Shown: positions 39,869 through 51,040, counted from the first letter of the stretch. The stretch: DNA of 64,000 bases from Hyphomicrobiales bacterium (GCA_021730985.1 JAKFYI010000012.1:98069-162068); one strand, 5' to 3'. Notes: generated by a model not told the origin, from the letters alone. Translations and numbers: made by a program.

Positions 39869-40627
39869 ATGTCCCAGGCCAACGCCCCGCTGCCTGCCGC
39901 GACCGAGCCGTTCGACGTGCCTCGGCACGTCGCCATCATCATGGATGGCAACGGCCGCTGGGCTGCGGCGCGGGGATTGCCGCGTTCGGAAGGCCATCGG
40001 CGCGGCGTCGAAGCTGTGCGCAAGACAGTGCGCGCGGCCGGCGAGATGGGCATATCGTATCTCACGATTTTTTCATTCAGTTCGGAAAACTGGTCGCGGC
40101 CAGCCGCCGAGATTCGCGATTTGCTCGGACTGTTGCGCCGCTTCATTCGCAACGACCTGGCCGAGCTTCACCAGAACGGCGTGCGCGTGCGCGTGATCGG
40201 CGAGCGGGGCGACCTCGATCCGGATATCCGGCGCCTGCTGGAGGACGCCGAACAACTCACCCGCGACAACGATCACCTGACGCTGGTCGTCGCGTTCAAT
40301 TACGGTGCGCGGCAGGAAATCGCCCGCGCGGCCATTCGCGTCGCAAAAGAGGTCGCAGCGGGCCGGCTGGAGCCCACCGCAATCACCGCCGAGTTGCTGG
40401 CGCAAAATCTTGACGCACCCGATATTCCCGATCCCGACTTGGTGATCCGAACCAGCGGCGAACAGCGCCTGTCCAACTTCCTGCTTTGGCAGTCGGCCTA
40501 TAGCGAACTGGTGTTCGTGCCGACCTACTGGCCGGATTTCGATCGCGCCGCGCTGGAAGAAGCCATCGCCGAATACCGGCGGCGCGAGCGGCGCTTCGGT
40601 GGTCTCGCCGTTCGCGCGGGATCCTGA
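39869..40627 (+). CDS. uppS: isoprenyl transferase (undecaprenyl diphosphate synthase)
   Basis: This 252-residue cis-prenyltransferase makes undecaprenyl diphosphate, the lipid carrier for peptidoglycan and LPS. The catalytic Asp lies in [16 protein letters not shown], and further signatures are [15 protein letters not shown] and [24 protein letters not shown] (given as two parts: [14 protein letters not shown] and [10 protein letters not shown]). It begins the envelope part of the cluster. Confidence 0.96.
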   Translation: MSQANAPLPAATEPFDVPRHVAIIMDGNGRWAAARGLPRSEGHRRGVEAVRKTVRAAGEMGISYLTIFSFSSENWSRPAAEIRDLLGLLRRFIRNDLAELHQNGVRVRVIGERGDLDPDIRRLLEDAEQLTRDNDHLTLVVAFNYGARQEIARAAIRVAKEVAAGRLEPTAITAELLAQNLDAPDIPDPDLVIRTSGEQRLSNFLLWQSAYSELVFVPTYWPDFDRAALEEAIAEYRRRERRFGGLAVRAGS

Positions 40628-40629
40628 TC

Positions 40630-41487
40630 GTGACAGGCATAGACCCTGTCAAACCCGCCGGTCCTGCGCTGCTAGGCCGCAACAATCTCGTGCTACGCAT
40701 CGTGTCGTCGCTGGTGCTGGCGCCGCTCGCCATCGCTGCGGCCTATTTCGGCGGGATGGTCTTCGCCGCGTTCTGGCTGATCGCCGCATCTTGCGTGCTG
40801 TGGGAATGGGACACCCTGGTCTGCGCCAATGAGAAGAATCCCGTTCTGACCATCGGCGCGGTTGCGCTTGCCGGCTCAGCTCTTCTACTCGTCCTGGGAC
40901 GAACGGTGACCGCCATCGCGCTGATCGTGCTTGGGATGTTGGGCGCAGCCACGCTGGCGTCGAAGGCGCGACGCGTCTGGTGCCTGGTCGGCGTGCTCTA
41001 TGCCGGAGCGTTGCTGGTGGCACCGGTGCTGTTGCGGCGCGACGTCACGCTGGGTTTCGCGGCAATTGTGTTTCTGTTCCTTGTTGTGTGGCTGACCGAC
41101 ACCGTCGCCTATTTCTGCGGCCGCGCCTTCGGGGGCCCGAAGCTGATGCCGCGCGTCAGCCCGAAGAAGACCTGGTCTGGGGCTGTCGGAGGAACGATTG
41201 GGGGCATGATTGGTGGCGTTGCGGTGGCGGCCTACGCAGGCATTCAAGGACTTGTTGCCGTTGCTATAGTCGCCACTCTGCTGTCGATCGCCTCACAAGC
41301 CGGCGACCTGCTTGAATCGTCCATCAAGCGCCGCTTCGCCGCCAAGGATGCCAGCGCGCTGATACCCGGGCATGGTGGCGTGATGGATCGTGTGGACGGC
41401 TTTGTTGTCGCTGCGGTTGCCGCCGCAGCGATTGGAATTTTCCGCGGCGGCGTTGAGGCGCCGGCGCAAGGCCTTCTGGTTTGGTGA
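40630..41487 (+). CDS. cdsA: phosphatidate cytidylyltransferase
   Basis: This 285-residue multi-helix membrane enzyme makes CDP-diacylglycerol for phospholipid synthesis. The CdsA signature near the C-terminus reads [19 protein letters not shown] followed by [14 protein letters not shown]. An earlier conserved [19 protein letters not shown] is present. The start is GTG, 2 bases after uppS. Confidence 0.95.
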   Translation: MTGIDPVKPAGPALLGRNNLVLRIVSSLVLAPLAIAAAYFGGMVFAAFWLIAASCVLWEWDTLVCANEKNPVLTIGAVALAGSALLLVLGRTVTAIALIVLGMLGAATLASKARRVWCLVGVLYAGALLVAPVLLRRDVTLGFAAIVFLFLVVWLTDTVAYFCGRAFGGPKLMPRVSPKKTWSGAVGGTIGGMIGGVAVAAYAGIQGLVAVAIVATLLSIASQAGDLLESSIKRRFAAKDASALIPGHGGVMDRVDGFVVAAVAAAAIGIFRGGVEAPAQGLLVW

Positions 41488-41488
41488 G

Positions 41489-42718
41489 ATGATGAACGCG
41501 CGTGCCGACAAGACGGAGCCGGGACAGCCTCAGGCCGGCGTGCGCAGCGTCACATTGCTGGGCGCGACCGGCTCGATCGGCACCAGCACCATCGACCTCA
41601 TCAAGCGCAACCCAGGGCGCTACCGGGTGGAAGCGGTCAGCGCCAATCGCAACGCTCTCGAACTGGCTAAGATTGCCCGCGAACTCAATGCGCGCTTCGC
41701 AGCGATTGCCGATCCCGCCGCCTATGGCGAACTGAAGGACGCGCTCGCAGGATCCGGCATAGAGGCCGGGGCAGGGGAAACGTCGCTGATCGAGGCTGCC
41801 GAGCGCCCCGCCGATTGGGTGCTCGCCGCCATCGTCGGTTCAGCGGGGCTCAAATCGGCGCTTGCCGCAGCCCGCCGCGGCGTGACTGTCGCGCTGGCCA
41901 ACAAGGAGTGCCTGGTCTGTGCGGGCGACCTGTTCATGCGGATCGCGGCGGAGGCGGGCGCACAAGTGCTGCCGGTCGATTCCGAACACAACGCGATCTA
42001 CCAGGCGCTTAAGGCCGGACGGCGCGAAGACGTCAGCCGGATCATTCTGACCGCCTCGGGGGGACCGTTCCGGACCTGGACGCTCGAGGCGATGCGCAAA
42101 GCCACCCGCGAGCAGGCCCTGAAACATCCCAACTGGTCGATGGGCGCCAAGATCACCATCGACTCTGCAACCATGATGAACAAGGGACTGGAGCTGATCG
42201 AAGCCCACCACCTGTTCGATATGGAAGCGGCCGGCCTCGACGTGCTGGTGCATCCGCAATCGATCGTGCACGGGCTTGTCGAGTACATCGACGGCTCGGT
42301 GGTGGCGCAACTCGGATCGCATGACATGCGAATTCCGATTGCCTATTGCCTGGCGTGGCCCGACCGTATCCAGGGCCCGGCGGCGCGGCTCGACCTGGCG
42401 CAGTTGGGGACGCTGAGCTTCGAGAAGCCGGATCCGATCCGCTTTCCGGCATTGGCGATCACCAAACGGGCGCTCGAGATCGGCGGGGCGGCTCCCACCG
42501 TGATGAACGCGGCCAACGAAGTTGCTGTGGACGCTTTCCTGCACGACCGGGTGGGCTTTGCCGGCATCGTGGAGCTTGTGGAGGCCACTTTGGAGGCTGC
42601 AGAGCGCCGTGGAGCCCTCAAAGAACCCCAAAATATCGAAGAAGCGATCGGCGTTGACCATATGGCAAGGTCGCTGGCGCATGACCGTTTGCGTGAAATA
42701 GCCGCAAAGGCGTCCTAG
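41489..42718 (+). CDS. dxr: 1-deoxy-D-xylulose 5-phosphate reductoisomerase
   Basis: This 409-residue enzyme of the MEP isoprenoid pathway has the NADPH motif [19 protein letters not shown] and metal/substrate motifs [12 protein letters not shown] and [29 protein letters not shown] follows. Two adjacent ATGs (41489, 41492) are possible starts; it begins 1 base after cdsA. Together with uppS it ties isoprenoid supply to the envelope genes. Confidence 0.96.
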   Translation: MMNARADKTEPGQPQAGVRSVTLLGATGSIGTSTIDLIKRNPGRYRVEAVSANRNALELAKIARELNARFAAIADPAAYGELKDALAGSGIEAGAGETSLIEAAERPADWVLAAIVGSAGLKSALAAARRGVTVALANKECLVCAGDLFMRIAAEAGAQVLPVDSEHNAIYQALKAGRREDVSRIILTASGGPFRTWTLEAMRKATREQALKHPNWSMGAKITIDSATMMNKGLELIEAHHLFDMEAAGLDVLVHPQSIVHGLVEYIDGSVVAQLGSHDMRIPIAYCLAWPDRIQGPAARLDLAQLGTLSFEKPDPIRFPALAITKRALEIGGAAPTVMNAANEVAVDAFLHDRVGFAGIVELVEATLEAAERRGALKEPQNIEEAIGVDHMARSLAHDRLREIAAKAS

Positions 42719-42776
42719 GAAGCGCTGCGTGGTGACGGCCGAGTAGGGACGGCCGGTGGGTGGGGACAAAAGTGCG

Positions 42777-43928
42777 ATGAATTTCAATATCTTGGATAGT
42801 CTGAGTGCGCTCGGCGGAGGCGTCACCGGCTATCTCGTTCCCTTCCTTTTCGTGCTGACCATCGTGGTCTTCTTCCACGAACTCGGCCATTTCCTGGTGG
42901 CTCGCTGGTGCGGCGTGCGGGTCATGGTGTTTTCGGTCGGATTTGGACCGGAAATCCTTGGCCGTACCGACCGGCATGGAACCCGCTGGAAGCTCTCGGC
43001 CATTCCGCTGGGCGGATACGTTAAATTCTTCGGCGACGAGAATGCGGCCAGCGTGCCCGACCAGGACGCGGTCGCGGGCATGAGCGCCGAAGACCGCCGG
43101 GTCAGTTTTTTCCATAAGACGGTCGGTCAGCGGGCGGCGGTGGTCGCGGCAGGCCCAATCGCCAATTTCATTCTGGCGATCGTGATCTTTGCGGTGGTGT
43201 TCACAATCTACGGCAAGCAGTCGTCCACGGCGCGCGTCGATGCGGTGCAGCCGGCTTCAGCCGCCGCCGAGGCCGGGTTCCAGAGCGGCGACGTGGTGCT
43301 GGCAATCGATGGCCGCACCGTCAGCAGCTTCTCAGACATGCAGCGGATCGTCGGCGCCAATGCGGGCCGCACGCTGGAATTTAGAATCGATCGCGGCGGC
43401 GCGCCCATGACGCTAAAGGCCACGCCCGCGCTCAAACAGGGCAAGGACGGCTTCGGCAACAAATACTGCCAGGCTGTGCTGGGCGTCAGCCGCTCCATGA
43501 CCCCGGCCGACGTCAAAAGCGAGTCGGTCAATCCGATCGCCGCCATCGGACTGGGGGTCGCAGAGACCTGGTTCATCATCGACCGGACGTTCTCCTATAT
43601 CGGGGGAATATTCGCTGGCCGTGAATGCGCGGACCAGCTCGGCGGCCCGATTCGGATCGCCCAGATATCGGGGCAGGTCGCCAGCATCAGTTTCGCCGCC
43701 CTGATGAACCTGACGGCCATGCTGTCGGTTTCGATCGGGCTTCTGAATTTGTTCCCGGTTCCGCTGCTGGATGGCGGTCACCTTATGTTCTACGCGATCG
43801 AGGCCGCTCGCGGCCGGCCCTTGTCCGAGCGTGCCCAGGAGATCGGGTTCCGCATCGGATTGGCCCTGGTGCTGATGCTGATGATCTTCGCCACCTTCAA
43901 CGACATCGTTCACCTCGCAACGTCCTAA
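42777..43928 (+). CDS. rseP: site-2 intramembrane zinc protease RseP
   Basis: This 383-residue membrane metalloprotease of the RseP/YaeL family cleaves transmembrane substrates such as anti-sigma factors and remnant signal peptides. The zinc motif is FFHELGHFLVARW, and the second site is LLDGGHLMFYAIEA. One PDZ domain (about 130-200, GFQSGDVVLAIDG) is present, where E. coli has two. ATG 42777 gives the usual N-terminus; a GTG seven codons earlier is possible. Confidence 0.95.
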   Translation: MNFNILDSLSALGGGVTGYLVPFLFVLTIVVFFHELGHFLVARWCGVRVMVFSVGFGPEILGRTDRHGTRWKLSAIPLGGYVKFFGDENAASVPDQDAVAGMSAEDRRVSFFHKTVGQRAAVVAAGPIANFILAIVIFAVVFTIYGKQSSTARVDAVQPASAAAEAGFQSGDVVLAIDGRTVSSFSDMQRIVGANAGRTLEFRIDRGGAPMTLKATPALKQGKDGFGNKYCQAVLGVSRSMTPADVKSESVNPIAAIGLGVAETWFIIDRTFSYIGGIFAGRECADQLGGPIRIAQISGQVASISFAALMNLTAMLSVSIGLLNLFPVPLLDGGHLMFYAIEAARGRPLSERAQEIGFRIGLALVLMLMIFATFNDIVHLATS

Positions 43929-44086
43929 GGAGCCACGGTGCCTAGGAAATTCCTGCGGGTAACGCCCGAATTGAGCGGCCAAGTTGTGTTGCGGTGCCCT
44001 GAAAAGCCTGTACAAACAGAGGCTGAGGGACCCCCCACAAGACCTCCGTTCAATCGGAAAAAAGGGTCGAAAAGGGCGCGTTGCGC

Positions 44087-46588
44087 ATGATGTTGTGTTT
44101 GCGACTGTTGAGAGGACTAAGCCTGGTCGGCATGGTCCTCAGCGGACTTGCTTTTGGCGTTGCGATCGGAGGGATCGCAACGGCTGACCGCGCGTGGGCT
44201 CAGGGTGCGAGCTCGATCGTTGTGGAGGGCAACCGCCGCGTCGAGGCCGACACCATCCGCTCCTATTTCCGCCCCGGTCCGAGCGGCCGGCTGGACGCCG
44301 CCAGCATCGACGACGGGTTCAAGGCGCTGTACGCGACCGGCTTGTTTTCTGACGTGCGCGTCACGCCGTCCGGCGGCCGGCTCGTGGTGACCGTGGTCGA
44401 GAGCCCGGTGCTGAATCGCGTCGCCTTCGAAGGCAACAAGAAGCTCAAGGACGAACAGATTTCGAGCGAAGTGCAGTCGAAGCCGCGCGGCACATTCTCG
44501 CGGCCGCAGGTTCAGGCCGACGTGCAGCGCATCGTCGATATCTATCGGCGCAACGGCCGCTTCGACGTTTCCGTAAATCCCAAAGTGATCGAATTGCCGA
44601 ACAACCGCGTCGATCTCGTGTTCGAGGTCAACGAAGGCAACAAGACCGGCGTTCGCAAAATCGAGTTTATCGGCAACAGCTCCTACTCGGCGACGCGGCT
44701 GCGCGACGAAATCAAGACGTCCGAGACCATTCCGTTTTTCGGATTCCTGCAGACGGCCGACATCTACGACCCCGATCGGATCGAAGCGGACCGCGATCTG
44801 CTCCGCCGCTTCTATCTGAAGAAGGGCTACGCCGACGTGCGGATCGTTTCGGCCGTGGCCGTATTCGATCCCGAGCGTAAGGGCTTCACCGTCACCTTCA
44901 CGGTCGATGAAGGGCAGCGCTATCGCTTCGGCAAGGTGGAGATCGTCTCCAATGTCCCCGCAGTCGATGCGAACACGCTTTACGCGCGCCTGCGCGCAAG
45001 CGGCGGCGCCGTCTACAACGCCGAGGCGACCGAGAAGTCGGTTGAAAACCTCTCCATCGAGGTGGCGCGGCGGGGCTATCCGTTTGCTGTCGTGCGCCCG
45101 CGCGGCGATCGCGACTCGGCAAACGCCAGGATCAATATTTCCTTCGTCATCGAAGAAGGCCCGCGCGTTTACATCGAACGCATCAACATTCGCGGCAACA
45201 CGCGCACCCGGGACTATGTAATCCGGCGCGAGTTCGATATCGCGGAAGGCGATGCATATAACCGCGCGCTGATCGATCGTGCTGAACGGCGCCTGAAGAA
45301 CTTGAACTATTTCAAGGTCGTCAAAATCAGCAACGAGACGGGATCGGCTTCCGACCGGGTGGTGATCAACGTCGATCTGGAAGAGCAGTCGACCGGCGAG
45401 TTCTCGATTACCGGCGGTTATTCGACCGCGGACGGCTTCCTCGCCGAGGTCAGCGTGGCCGAGCGCAACCTGTTGGGCCACGGCCAGTACGCGAAAGCAT
45501 CGGTGCAGTACGGCCAACGGGCGCGCGGGTTTGAACTCTCCTATGCGGAGCCGTATTTCCTCGGCAACCGCATCCTCGTCGGCGTGGATATCTTTGCCCG
45601 CGAAACGCTGGCATCGACCTACTACTCGTACAACAACAAGACCTTCGGCGGCGGACTGCGCGCGGGCTTCCAATTGACTGAGGAAATATCTTTCCTCGCG
45701 CGGTACAGCGCGTATCAGCAGGAAATCACGCTGCCGAACTATCTCAATAACTGTATTTATTCGCCCAACGCGCCTATCAACGGCGGCGGCGGGGTGAATC
45801 AGAGCAGCGAAGCTCTCCTCAATGGCACCATTGTGAACGGACAGATTTACAATAATTGCTATAGTGACGGCGAATCCGGCCTCGCAGTTCGTCGCGAATT
45901 GTCCGCAGGCGCCGCACTGGTTTCTCTGGTCGGCTACACCGCCGCCTACAGCACGCTGGACAACAACCGCAACCCGACGAGCGGCATCTATCTTGAGTTC
46001 AAGCAAGACTTCGCGGGCGTCGGCGGTGACGTGAATTTCATCCGCACGACCGGCAACCTCCGCAGCTACTACGAAGTGTTCTCCGACGTGGTCGCGGTTG
46101 TGCATTTGCAGGGTGGACACATCGGCAGTTGGGGCGACAAATCGCTGCGCTTCCTCGACCACTTCCAGATGGGTCCGAACCTGGTCCGCGGTTTCGCTCC
46201 GGCCGGCATCGGTCCGCGCGATCTTTCGTCTTCGGCCAAGGACGCTCTTGGCGGGTCGATGTACTGGGGCGCGAGCGTGGAGGCGCAGGCGCCGATCCCG
46301 TTCCTGCCCAGGGACGTGGGGCTCAAGGGCGCCCTGTTCGCCGACGCGGGCTCGCTGTGGGATTATCGTGGTCCGACAAGCTGGGATGTCACAGGCGAAA
46401 CTGTATCGGGCTGCGTTGCCACGAGTTGTCCGATCGACAATGGGATGAACGTCCGGGCCTCGGTCGGCGCTGGCCTGATCTGGAACTCGCCGTTTGGCCC
46501 GCTGCGGTTCGACTATTCAATCCCGTTGATGAAGCAGAGCCAAGATATCGTGCAGCAGTTCCGGTTCGGTGGCGGAACCAAATTCTAG
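44087..46588 (+). CDS. bamA: outer membrane protein assembly factor BamA
   Basis: This 833-residue protein starts with a long signal region (ending near DRAWA). Five POTRA repeats (about 40-410) and a 16-strand beta-barrel follow. The barrel closing motif VRGF is in PNLVRGFAPAGIG, and the last residue is Phe (QQFRFGGGTKF), the outer-membrane insertion signal. It inserts beta-barrel proteins into the outer membrane. An AAGGG lies 10 bases upstream of the ATG. The 158-base gap after rseP may hold its own promoter, but I see no strong one. Confidence 0.96.
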   Translation: MMLCLRLLRGLSLVGMVLSGLAFGVAIGGIATADRAWAQGASSIVVEGNRRVEADTIRSYFRPGPSGRLDAASIDDGFKALYATGLFSDVRVTPSGGRLVVTVVESPVLNRVAFEGNKKLKDEQISSEVQSKPRGTFSRPQVQADVQRIVDIYRRNGRFDVSVNPKVIELPNNRVDLVFEVNEGNKTGVRKIEFIGNSSYSATRLRDEIKTSETIPFFGFLQTADIYDPDRIEADRDLLRRFYLKKGYADVRIVSAVAVFDPERKGFTVTFTVDEGQRYRFGKVEIVSNVPAVDANTLYARLRASGGAVYNAEATEKSVENLSIEVARRGYPFAVVRPRGDRDSANARINISFVIEEGPRVYIERINIRGNTRTRDYVIRREFDIAEGDAYNRALIDRAERRLKNLNYFKVVKISNETGSASDRVVINVDLEEQSTGEFSITGGYSTADGFLAEVSVAERNLLGHGQYAKASVQYGQRARGFELSYAEPYFLGNRILVGVDIFARETLASTYYSYNNKTFGGGLRAGFQLTEEISFLARYSAYQQEITLPNYLNNCIYSPNAPINGGGGVNQSSEALLNGTIVNGQIYNNCYSDGESGLAVRRELSAGAALVSLVGYTAAYSTLDNNRNPTSGIYLEFKQDFAGVGGDVNFIRTTGNLRSYYEVFSDVVAVVHLQGGHIGSWGDKSLRFLDHFQMGPNLVRGFAPAGIGPRDLSSSAKDALGGSMYWGASVEAQAPIPFLPRDVGLKGALFADAGSLWDYRGPTSWDVTGETVSGCVATSCPIDNGMNVRASVGAGLIWNSPFGPLRFDYSIPLMKQSQDIVQQFRFGGGTKF

Positions 46589-46615
46589 TCGTTTTCCTGG
46601 CGCGGCGTTGGTGGC

Positions 46616-47692
46616 ATGACCGAGCCGATGTTCTTCAAGCGCAGCGCCGGACTCACGGTAAGCGAAATCATTTCGCTCACCGGCGCGGTGCCGCGCCCGG
46701 GTGCCGCACTTGAGCGCCGCATCACCGATGTGGCACCGCTCGACAACGCCGGACCGCGAGATCTGATTTTCTTCGACAAGATCAAGTTTTTGCCTGAGCT
46801 TGCGGCGACTCAGGCCACGGTCTGCCTGACCAGCGAGCGGATGGCTGCTCACATGCCTTCCGGTATTTCCGCGCTGTGCTGCGCCGATCCTTATCGTGCC
46901 TTCATTGTGGTGGCGCGTGCGCTGTTTCCGGATTCGATGCGGCCGTCGTCGCTGTTCGAATTATCCGGTATCGCGCCCGGCGCCCATGTTCATCCATCGG
47001 CCCGACTTGAGAGCGACGTCACGATCGATCCTGGCGCGGTGATAGGGCCGCGCGCCGAGATCGGCGCGCGCAGCATCATTGCGGCGGGTGCAACCATCGG
47101 ACCTGAAGTTCGGATCGGCAGAGATTGCACGATCGGTGCGGGCGCTGCCATCGTCCACGCTCTGATCGGCGATCGTGTCATTATCCATTCCGGTGCACGG
47201 ATCGGGCAGGACGGATACGGCTATATGACCGGACTGAAGAGCCAGGAGAAGATCCCGCAGCTCGGCCGAGTTATCATCCAGGATGATGTCGAGATCGGCA
47301 CCAACACGACGATCGATCGCGGCAGTATCCGCGATACGATGATCGGCGAGGGCTGCAAGATCGACAATCTGGTCCAGATCGGCCATAACGTGCAGATCGG
47401 GCGACACTGCATACTGGCGGGACAGGCTGGGGTGGCAGGCAGCGCCACCCTCGGCGATTACGTCACCTGCGGCGGCAAGGTCGGCATTTCCGATCACCTC
47501 ACGGTCGGCGAGGGTGCGGTGCTTGCGGGGGGCAGCGCGGTTATCACAGATGTGCCTCCGGGTGCCCGTTTGGGCGGCCATCCTGCATTGCCGGTACGCG
47601 AATGGATGCGTGGCGTGGTTGCGCTTCGCAGCCTGGCCCGGCGCATGCAACCAACGCAGTCCCGGGGGACGCGGGACGGGGGCAAGGAATGA
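46616..47692 (+). CDS. lpxD: UDP-3-O-(3-hydroxyacyl)glucosamine N-acyltransferase
   Basis: This 358-residue acyltransferase performs the third step of lipid A synthesis. It has an N-terminal UDP-binding domain (about 1-105) and a left-handed beta-helix with hexapeptide repeats ([20 protein letters not shown] and later [18 protein letters not shown], where the catalytic His lies). Its stop overlaps fabZ by four bases (ATGA). Confidence 0.96.
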   Translation: MTEPMFFKRSAGLTVSEIISLTGAVPRPGAALERRITDVAPLDNAGPRDLIFFDKIKFLPELAATQATVCLTSERMAAHMPSGISALCCADPYRAFIVVARALFPDSMRPSSLFELSGIAPGAHVHPSARLESDVTIDPGAVIGPRAEIGARSIIAAGATIGPEVRIGRDCTIGAGAAIVHALIGDRVIIHSGARIGQDGYGYMTGLKSQEKIPQLGRVIIQDDVEIGTNTTIDRGSIRDTMIGEGCKIDNLVQIGHNVQIGRHCILAGQAGVAGSATLGDYVTCGGKVGISDHLTVGEGAVLAGGSAVITDVPPGARLGGHPALPVREWMRGVVALRSLARRMQPTQSRGTRDGGKE

Positions 47693-48144
47693 CGGACGAC
47701 GCCATCGATGCGCTCGGTATTCAGGAAATCCTGGAGGTGCTCCCGCACCGCTATCCATTCCTCCTGGTCGATCGCATCAAGGATATCCAGGGCGACCTAC
47801 ACGGCATTGGCCTGAAGAACGTGACGATCAACGAGCCGCATTTCATGGGGCATTTCCCGGGCATGCCGGTGATGCCTGGCGTGCTCGTGCTCGAAGGACT
47901 GGCGCAGACCGGGGGCATCCTCGCCATCCGTTCGCGGCCCATAAAGGCCAAGCCGAAGGCGGTCTACTTTCTCACCATCGACAAGGCGAAGTTCCGCAAA
48001 CCCGTCGTGCCCGGCGACGTGCTCGAATACCACATGGACCGGATCGCCAAGAAACGAAACATCTGGTGGTACCGCGGCGAGGCCAAGGTCGAAGGCGAGA
48101 TTGTCGCCGAGGCCGAACTCGGCGCGATGATCGTCGAGGCCTGA
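47689..48144 (+). CDS. fabZ: 3-hydroxyacyl-ACP dehydratase FabZ
   Basis: This 151-residue hot-dog-fold enzyme dehydrates 3-hydroxyacyl-ACP in fatty acid synthesis. The catalytic His is in [16 protein letters not shown] and the Glu in [11 protein letters not shown]. Its place among the lpx genes balances the shared 3-hydroxyacyl-ACP pool. GCAAGGA precedes the ATG, which overlaps the lpxD stop. Confidence 0.97.
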   Translation: MTDDAIDALGIQEILEVLPHRYPFLLVDRIKDIQGDLHGIGLKNVTINEPHFMGHFPGMPVMPGVLVLEGLAQTGGILAIRSRPIKAKPKAVYFLTIDKAKFRKPVVPGDVLEYHMDRIAKKRNIWWYRGEAKVEGEIVAEAELGAMIVEA

Positions 48145-48145
48145 C

Positions 48146-48958
48146 GTGCCGCGCATTGATTCAACCGCGCGCGTGGCAGACGGCGCGAAACTCGCCGACG
48201 ACGTTGAGGTCGGTCCGTACTGTATCGTTGGCCCCAAGGTCGAGTTGAAGGCCGGTGTGCGGTTGCAATCGCATGTCTCCATCACGGGTATCACCACGGT
48301 CGGCGAGCGCACCGCGGTGTATCCATTCGTTTCGCTTGGCACCGCGCCGCAATCGACTGGTTATCGCGGCGAGCCAACGAGCTTGGTGATCGGTCAGGAT
48401 TGTCAGTTCCGCGAGGGCGTGACGATCAGCACCGGCACCCCGAAGGGCGGCGGCGTGACGACCGTTGGCGATCGCTGTTTCATGATGGCGAACGCGCACA
48501 TCGGCCACGACTGCGTGGTCGGCAACGACGTCACCTTCGCCAACTGCGCCACGCTGGGCGGTCATGTCACGGTCGGAGACAACGTCTTCATCGGTGGACT
48601 GGCCGCCGTGCACCAGCACAATCAGGTGGGCGAGGGGGTCATGATCGCGGGCGTGTGCGGCGTCGTCACCGATATCATTCCGTTCGGCGTCGCCCGCGGC
48701 GCAAACCCGGCGCACCTGCGCGGCCTCAATATTCTCGGTCTGCGCCGGCGCGGTCATTCTCGCACGGACATCCATCGAGTCCGCAGCGCATATCAGTTGC
48801 TGTTCCACGGCGCCGGATCGTTCGCCGACCGGGTTGAGAATGCTGAGGCGGAATTCGCCCACGATCCACTGGTCGGAAAGATATTGGATTTCATTCGAGC
48901 CAAACGTCCGCGCCCGCTGATGCGTGCGGAAAACGACGGCGCACACGACGAGACATGA
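48146..48958 (+). CDS. lpxA: acyl-ACP--UDP-N-acetylglucosamine O-acyltransferase
   Basis: This 270-residue enzyme performs the first step of lipid A synthesis. The hexapeptide beta-helix begins IDSTARVADGAKLADDVEVG, and the catalytic His lies in NAHIGHDCVVGND. A helical C-terminal part follows. The start is GTG one base after fabZ; no ATG suits better. Confidence 0.95.
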   Translation: MPRIDSTARVADGAKLADDVEVGPYCIVGPKVELKAGVRLQSHVSITGITTVGERTAVYPFVSLGTAPQSTGYRGEPTSLVIGQDCQFREGVTISTGTPKGGGVTTVGDRCFMMANAHIGHDCVVGNDVTFANCATLGGHVTVGDNVFIGGLAAVHQHNQVGEGVMIAGVCGVVTDIIPFGVARGANPAHLRGLNILGLRRRGHSRTDIHRVRSAYQLLFHGAGSFADRVENAEAEFAHDPLVGKILDFIRAKRPRPLMRAENDGAHDET

Positions 48959-49836
48959 CTGATACCGACCCGGGCGCCGCTTCGAACGCCGGTCCGCTGG
49001 CAGTCATCTGCGGCGGCGGCAGCCTGCCATACGTGGTTGCCCGGGCGGCACAGCAGCAGGGCAGGCGCGTCGTTCTGTTTCCCCTGCGGGGCTCCGCGGA
49101 TTCTCAAGCTGTCGCGCCCTTTGACCATCATTGGATCGTCGCGGGGAAGTTTGGACAATTTCGCAAGCTGGCACGGTCGGAAGGTTGTTGCGATGTGGTG
49201 ATGATCGGCAGTGTTCTGCGGCCGGCGCTTCGCGACCTGCGGTTCGATTTCGCCATGCTTCGCGTGTTGCCGCGATTGATCCGTACCTTCCGCAGCGGCG
49301 ACAATTCGCTGTTGTCTGGCATCGCGCAGATGTTCCAGGAACATGGCCTGCGTGTAGTTGGGGCGCACGAGATCGCCCCCGAAATTCTGATGCCGCCTGG
49401 TCCGCTGGCTGGCCGCCAACCGACCGACTCCGAGCGAGCCGATATCGCGCTGGCACTCGCGCTGCTTCGTGCCACAGGTCCATTCGATGTCGGCCAGGCA
49501 GCCATCGTCGCCGACCAGCGCGTACTTGCGCTTGAAGCTGCTGAAGGAACCGACCGGATGCTGGCTCGGTTCGCCGAACTTCGTCAAAGCGGCCAGGTGC
49601 GCGTGCGGCCGGGCTCCGGCGTGCTGGTAAAGGCGCCGAAGCCTGCGCAAGACCGCCGGCTCGACCTTCCTTCGATTGGACCCCGGACTGTCGAAGGCGC
49701 TGCGAAGGCGGGCCTTGCCGGCATTGCCGTCATGGCCGGCAGCACCATCGTCGCCGAGCCGGAAGGCATCGTCGCCGCTGCCGACCGAGCCAGCCTTTTT
49801 GTCGTCGGTGTGCCTGCAGATGAGACCGGCAAATGA
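48955..49836 (+). CDS. lpxI: UDP-2,3-diacylglucosamine pyrophosphatase LpxI
   Basis: This 293-residue DUF1009-family protein replaces LpxH in most alphaproteobacteria and hydrolyses UDP-2,3-diacylglucosamine to lipid X. It shows VICGGGSLPYVVARAAQQQG at the N-terminus, the DNSLLSGIAQMFQEHGL segment and EGTDRMLARFAEL. It overlaps lpxA and lpxB by four bases each. Confidence 0.95.
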   Translation: MTDTDPGAASNAGPLAVICGGGSLPYVVARAAQQQGRRVVLFPLRGSADSQAVAPFDHHWIVAGKFGQFRKLARSEGCCDVVMIGSVLRPALRDLRFDFAMLRVLPRLIRTFRSGDNSLLSGIAQMFQEHGLRVVGAHEIAPEILMPPGPLAGRQPTDSERADIALALALLRATGPFDVGQAAIVADQRVLALEAAEGTDRMLARFAELRQSGQVRVRPGSGVLVKAPKPAQDRRLDLPSIGPRTVEGAAKAGLAGIAVMAGSTIVAEPEGIVAAADRASLFVVGVPADETGK

Positions 49837-51029
49837 CTGATGGCCCTCGCACGCAACAGAGCCGAAATGCAGGGCCACTCAAGCTCTTCCTCGTTGCGGT
49901 TGAAGAATCCGGCGATCAGCTGGGCGCAGCATTGATCCGCGCCTTGCGGCTGAAGCTTGGTGAAGATGTACAATTTTGCGGGGTGGGCGGCCGCAAGATG
50001 GCGGCGGAGGGCTTCGTCAGCCTGCATTCCACCGACGACTTCTCCATTATGGGATTCTCAGCCATTCCTCGTCTTCTGCCGATTGCCTTCAAACGCCTGC
50101 GCGAGACGCTGCGAGCGATCCGCGAACAACGGCCCCACGGCCTCATTGTCATCGACAGCCCGGGCTATTCGCTGTGGGTCGCGTACTACGCCAAGCGCGC
50201 CGCTCCCTCGCTCAAGGTCATCGACTACGTTTCTCCTTCGGTCTGGGCGTGGCGCCCGTCGCGCGCGCCCTCGATGAGGCGCTATGTCGATCATGTGCTG
50301 GCATTGCTGCCGTTTGAACCGGACGTCCATCGCCGTCTCGGTGGCCCGCCCTGCAGCTACGTCGGCCATCCCATCGTCGAGCAGGCGGCGCAGTTCCGGC
50401 CCAGCCCCGAGGAGGCACGGCGGCGCCTCACCGCGCCTCCGGTCTTGGTCGTGCTGCCCGGCAGCCGTGGTGGCGAAATCCAACAGCACAGCGCGATCTT
50501 CGGTGAAACCATAGGCATCGTCCGCGATCGGATCGGCGCCATCGAAGTGGTGGTGCCCGCGGCTCCGCATCTGGTCGAGCGGGTGAGAGCCGCCGCCGCA
50601 TCATGGCCGGTGACACCCCGCATCGTGACGGAGCAAGCCGACAAACTGGCCGCATTCCGCGTCGCGCGCGCGGCGCTGGCCAAGTCCGGAACCGTGACGC
50701 TGGAACTCGCATTGGCGGGGGTACCGATGGTGGCCGCCTACAAGGTTTCTGCTTTCGATGCCTGGTTCATTCGGCGCATGGCCAACGTGCTGCCGTCCGT
50801 CATCCTGGCCAACCTGGTGATCGGCGAAGCCGTTGTGCCTGAATTGTTGCAGGAGGAGTGCACGCCTGAGCGGCTTGCCGAGTCTCTCATTCCCCTGCTT
50901 GGGGACACCCCGGAGCGACGCCGGCAGGTGGATGCCTTTGCCCGGCTGGATGACATTCTGCATATCGGCGCCGCGGCACCGGCCATGCGGGCAGCCGAGG
51001 TGGTGCTGGCCGAGGTCGGCCGCGCGTAG
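49833..51029 (+). CDS. lpxB: lipid-A-disaccharide synthase
   Basis: This 398-residue GT19 glycosyltransferase joins lipid X and UDP-diacylglucosamine. Motifs include VAVEESGDQLGAALIRALR, the central VSPSVWAWRPSRAPSM and VLPGSRGGEI in the nucleotide-binding half. KSGTVTLELALAGVPMV is also typical. It is the last gene of the envelope cluster and is followed by a terminator. Confidence 0.96.
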   Translation: MTDGPRTQQSRNAGPLKLFLVAVEESGDQLGAALIRALRLKLGEDVQFCGVGGRKMAAEGFVSLHSTDDFSIMGFSAIPRLLPIAFKRLRETLRAIREQRPHGLIVIDSPGYSLWVAYYAKRAAPSLKVIDYVSPSVWAWRPSRAPSMRRYVDHVLALLPFEPDVHRRLGGPPCSYVGHPIVEQAAQFRPSPEEARRRLTAPPVLVVLPGSRGGEIQQHSAIFGETIGIVRDRIGAIEVVVPAAPHLVERVRAAAASWPVTPRIVTEQADKLAAFRVARAALAKSGTVTLELALAGVPMVAAYKVSAFDAWFIRRMANVLPSVILANLVIGEAVVPELLQEECTPERLAESLIPLLGDTPERRRQVDAFARLDDILHIGAAAPAMRAAEVVLAEVGRA

Positions 51030-51040
51030 GCTTCAAAAGC

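Noticed and set aside
44117..46162. 681-codon antisense frame within bamA
   Set aside because: No recognisable protein features or ribosome binding site. It is the mirror of a GC-rich coding region.
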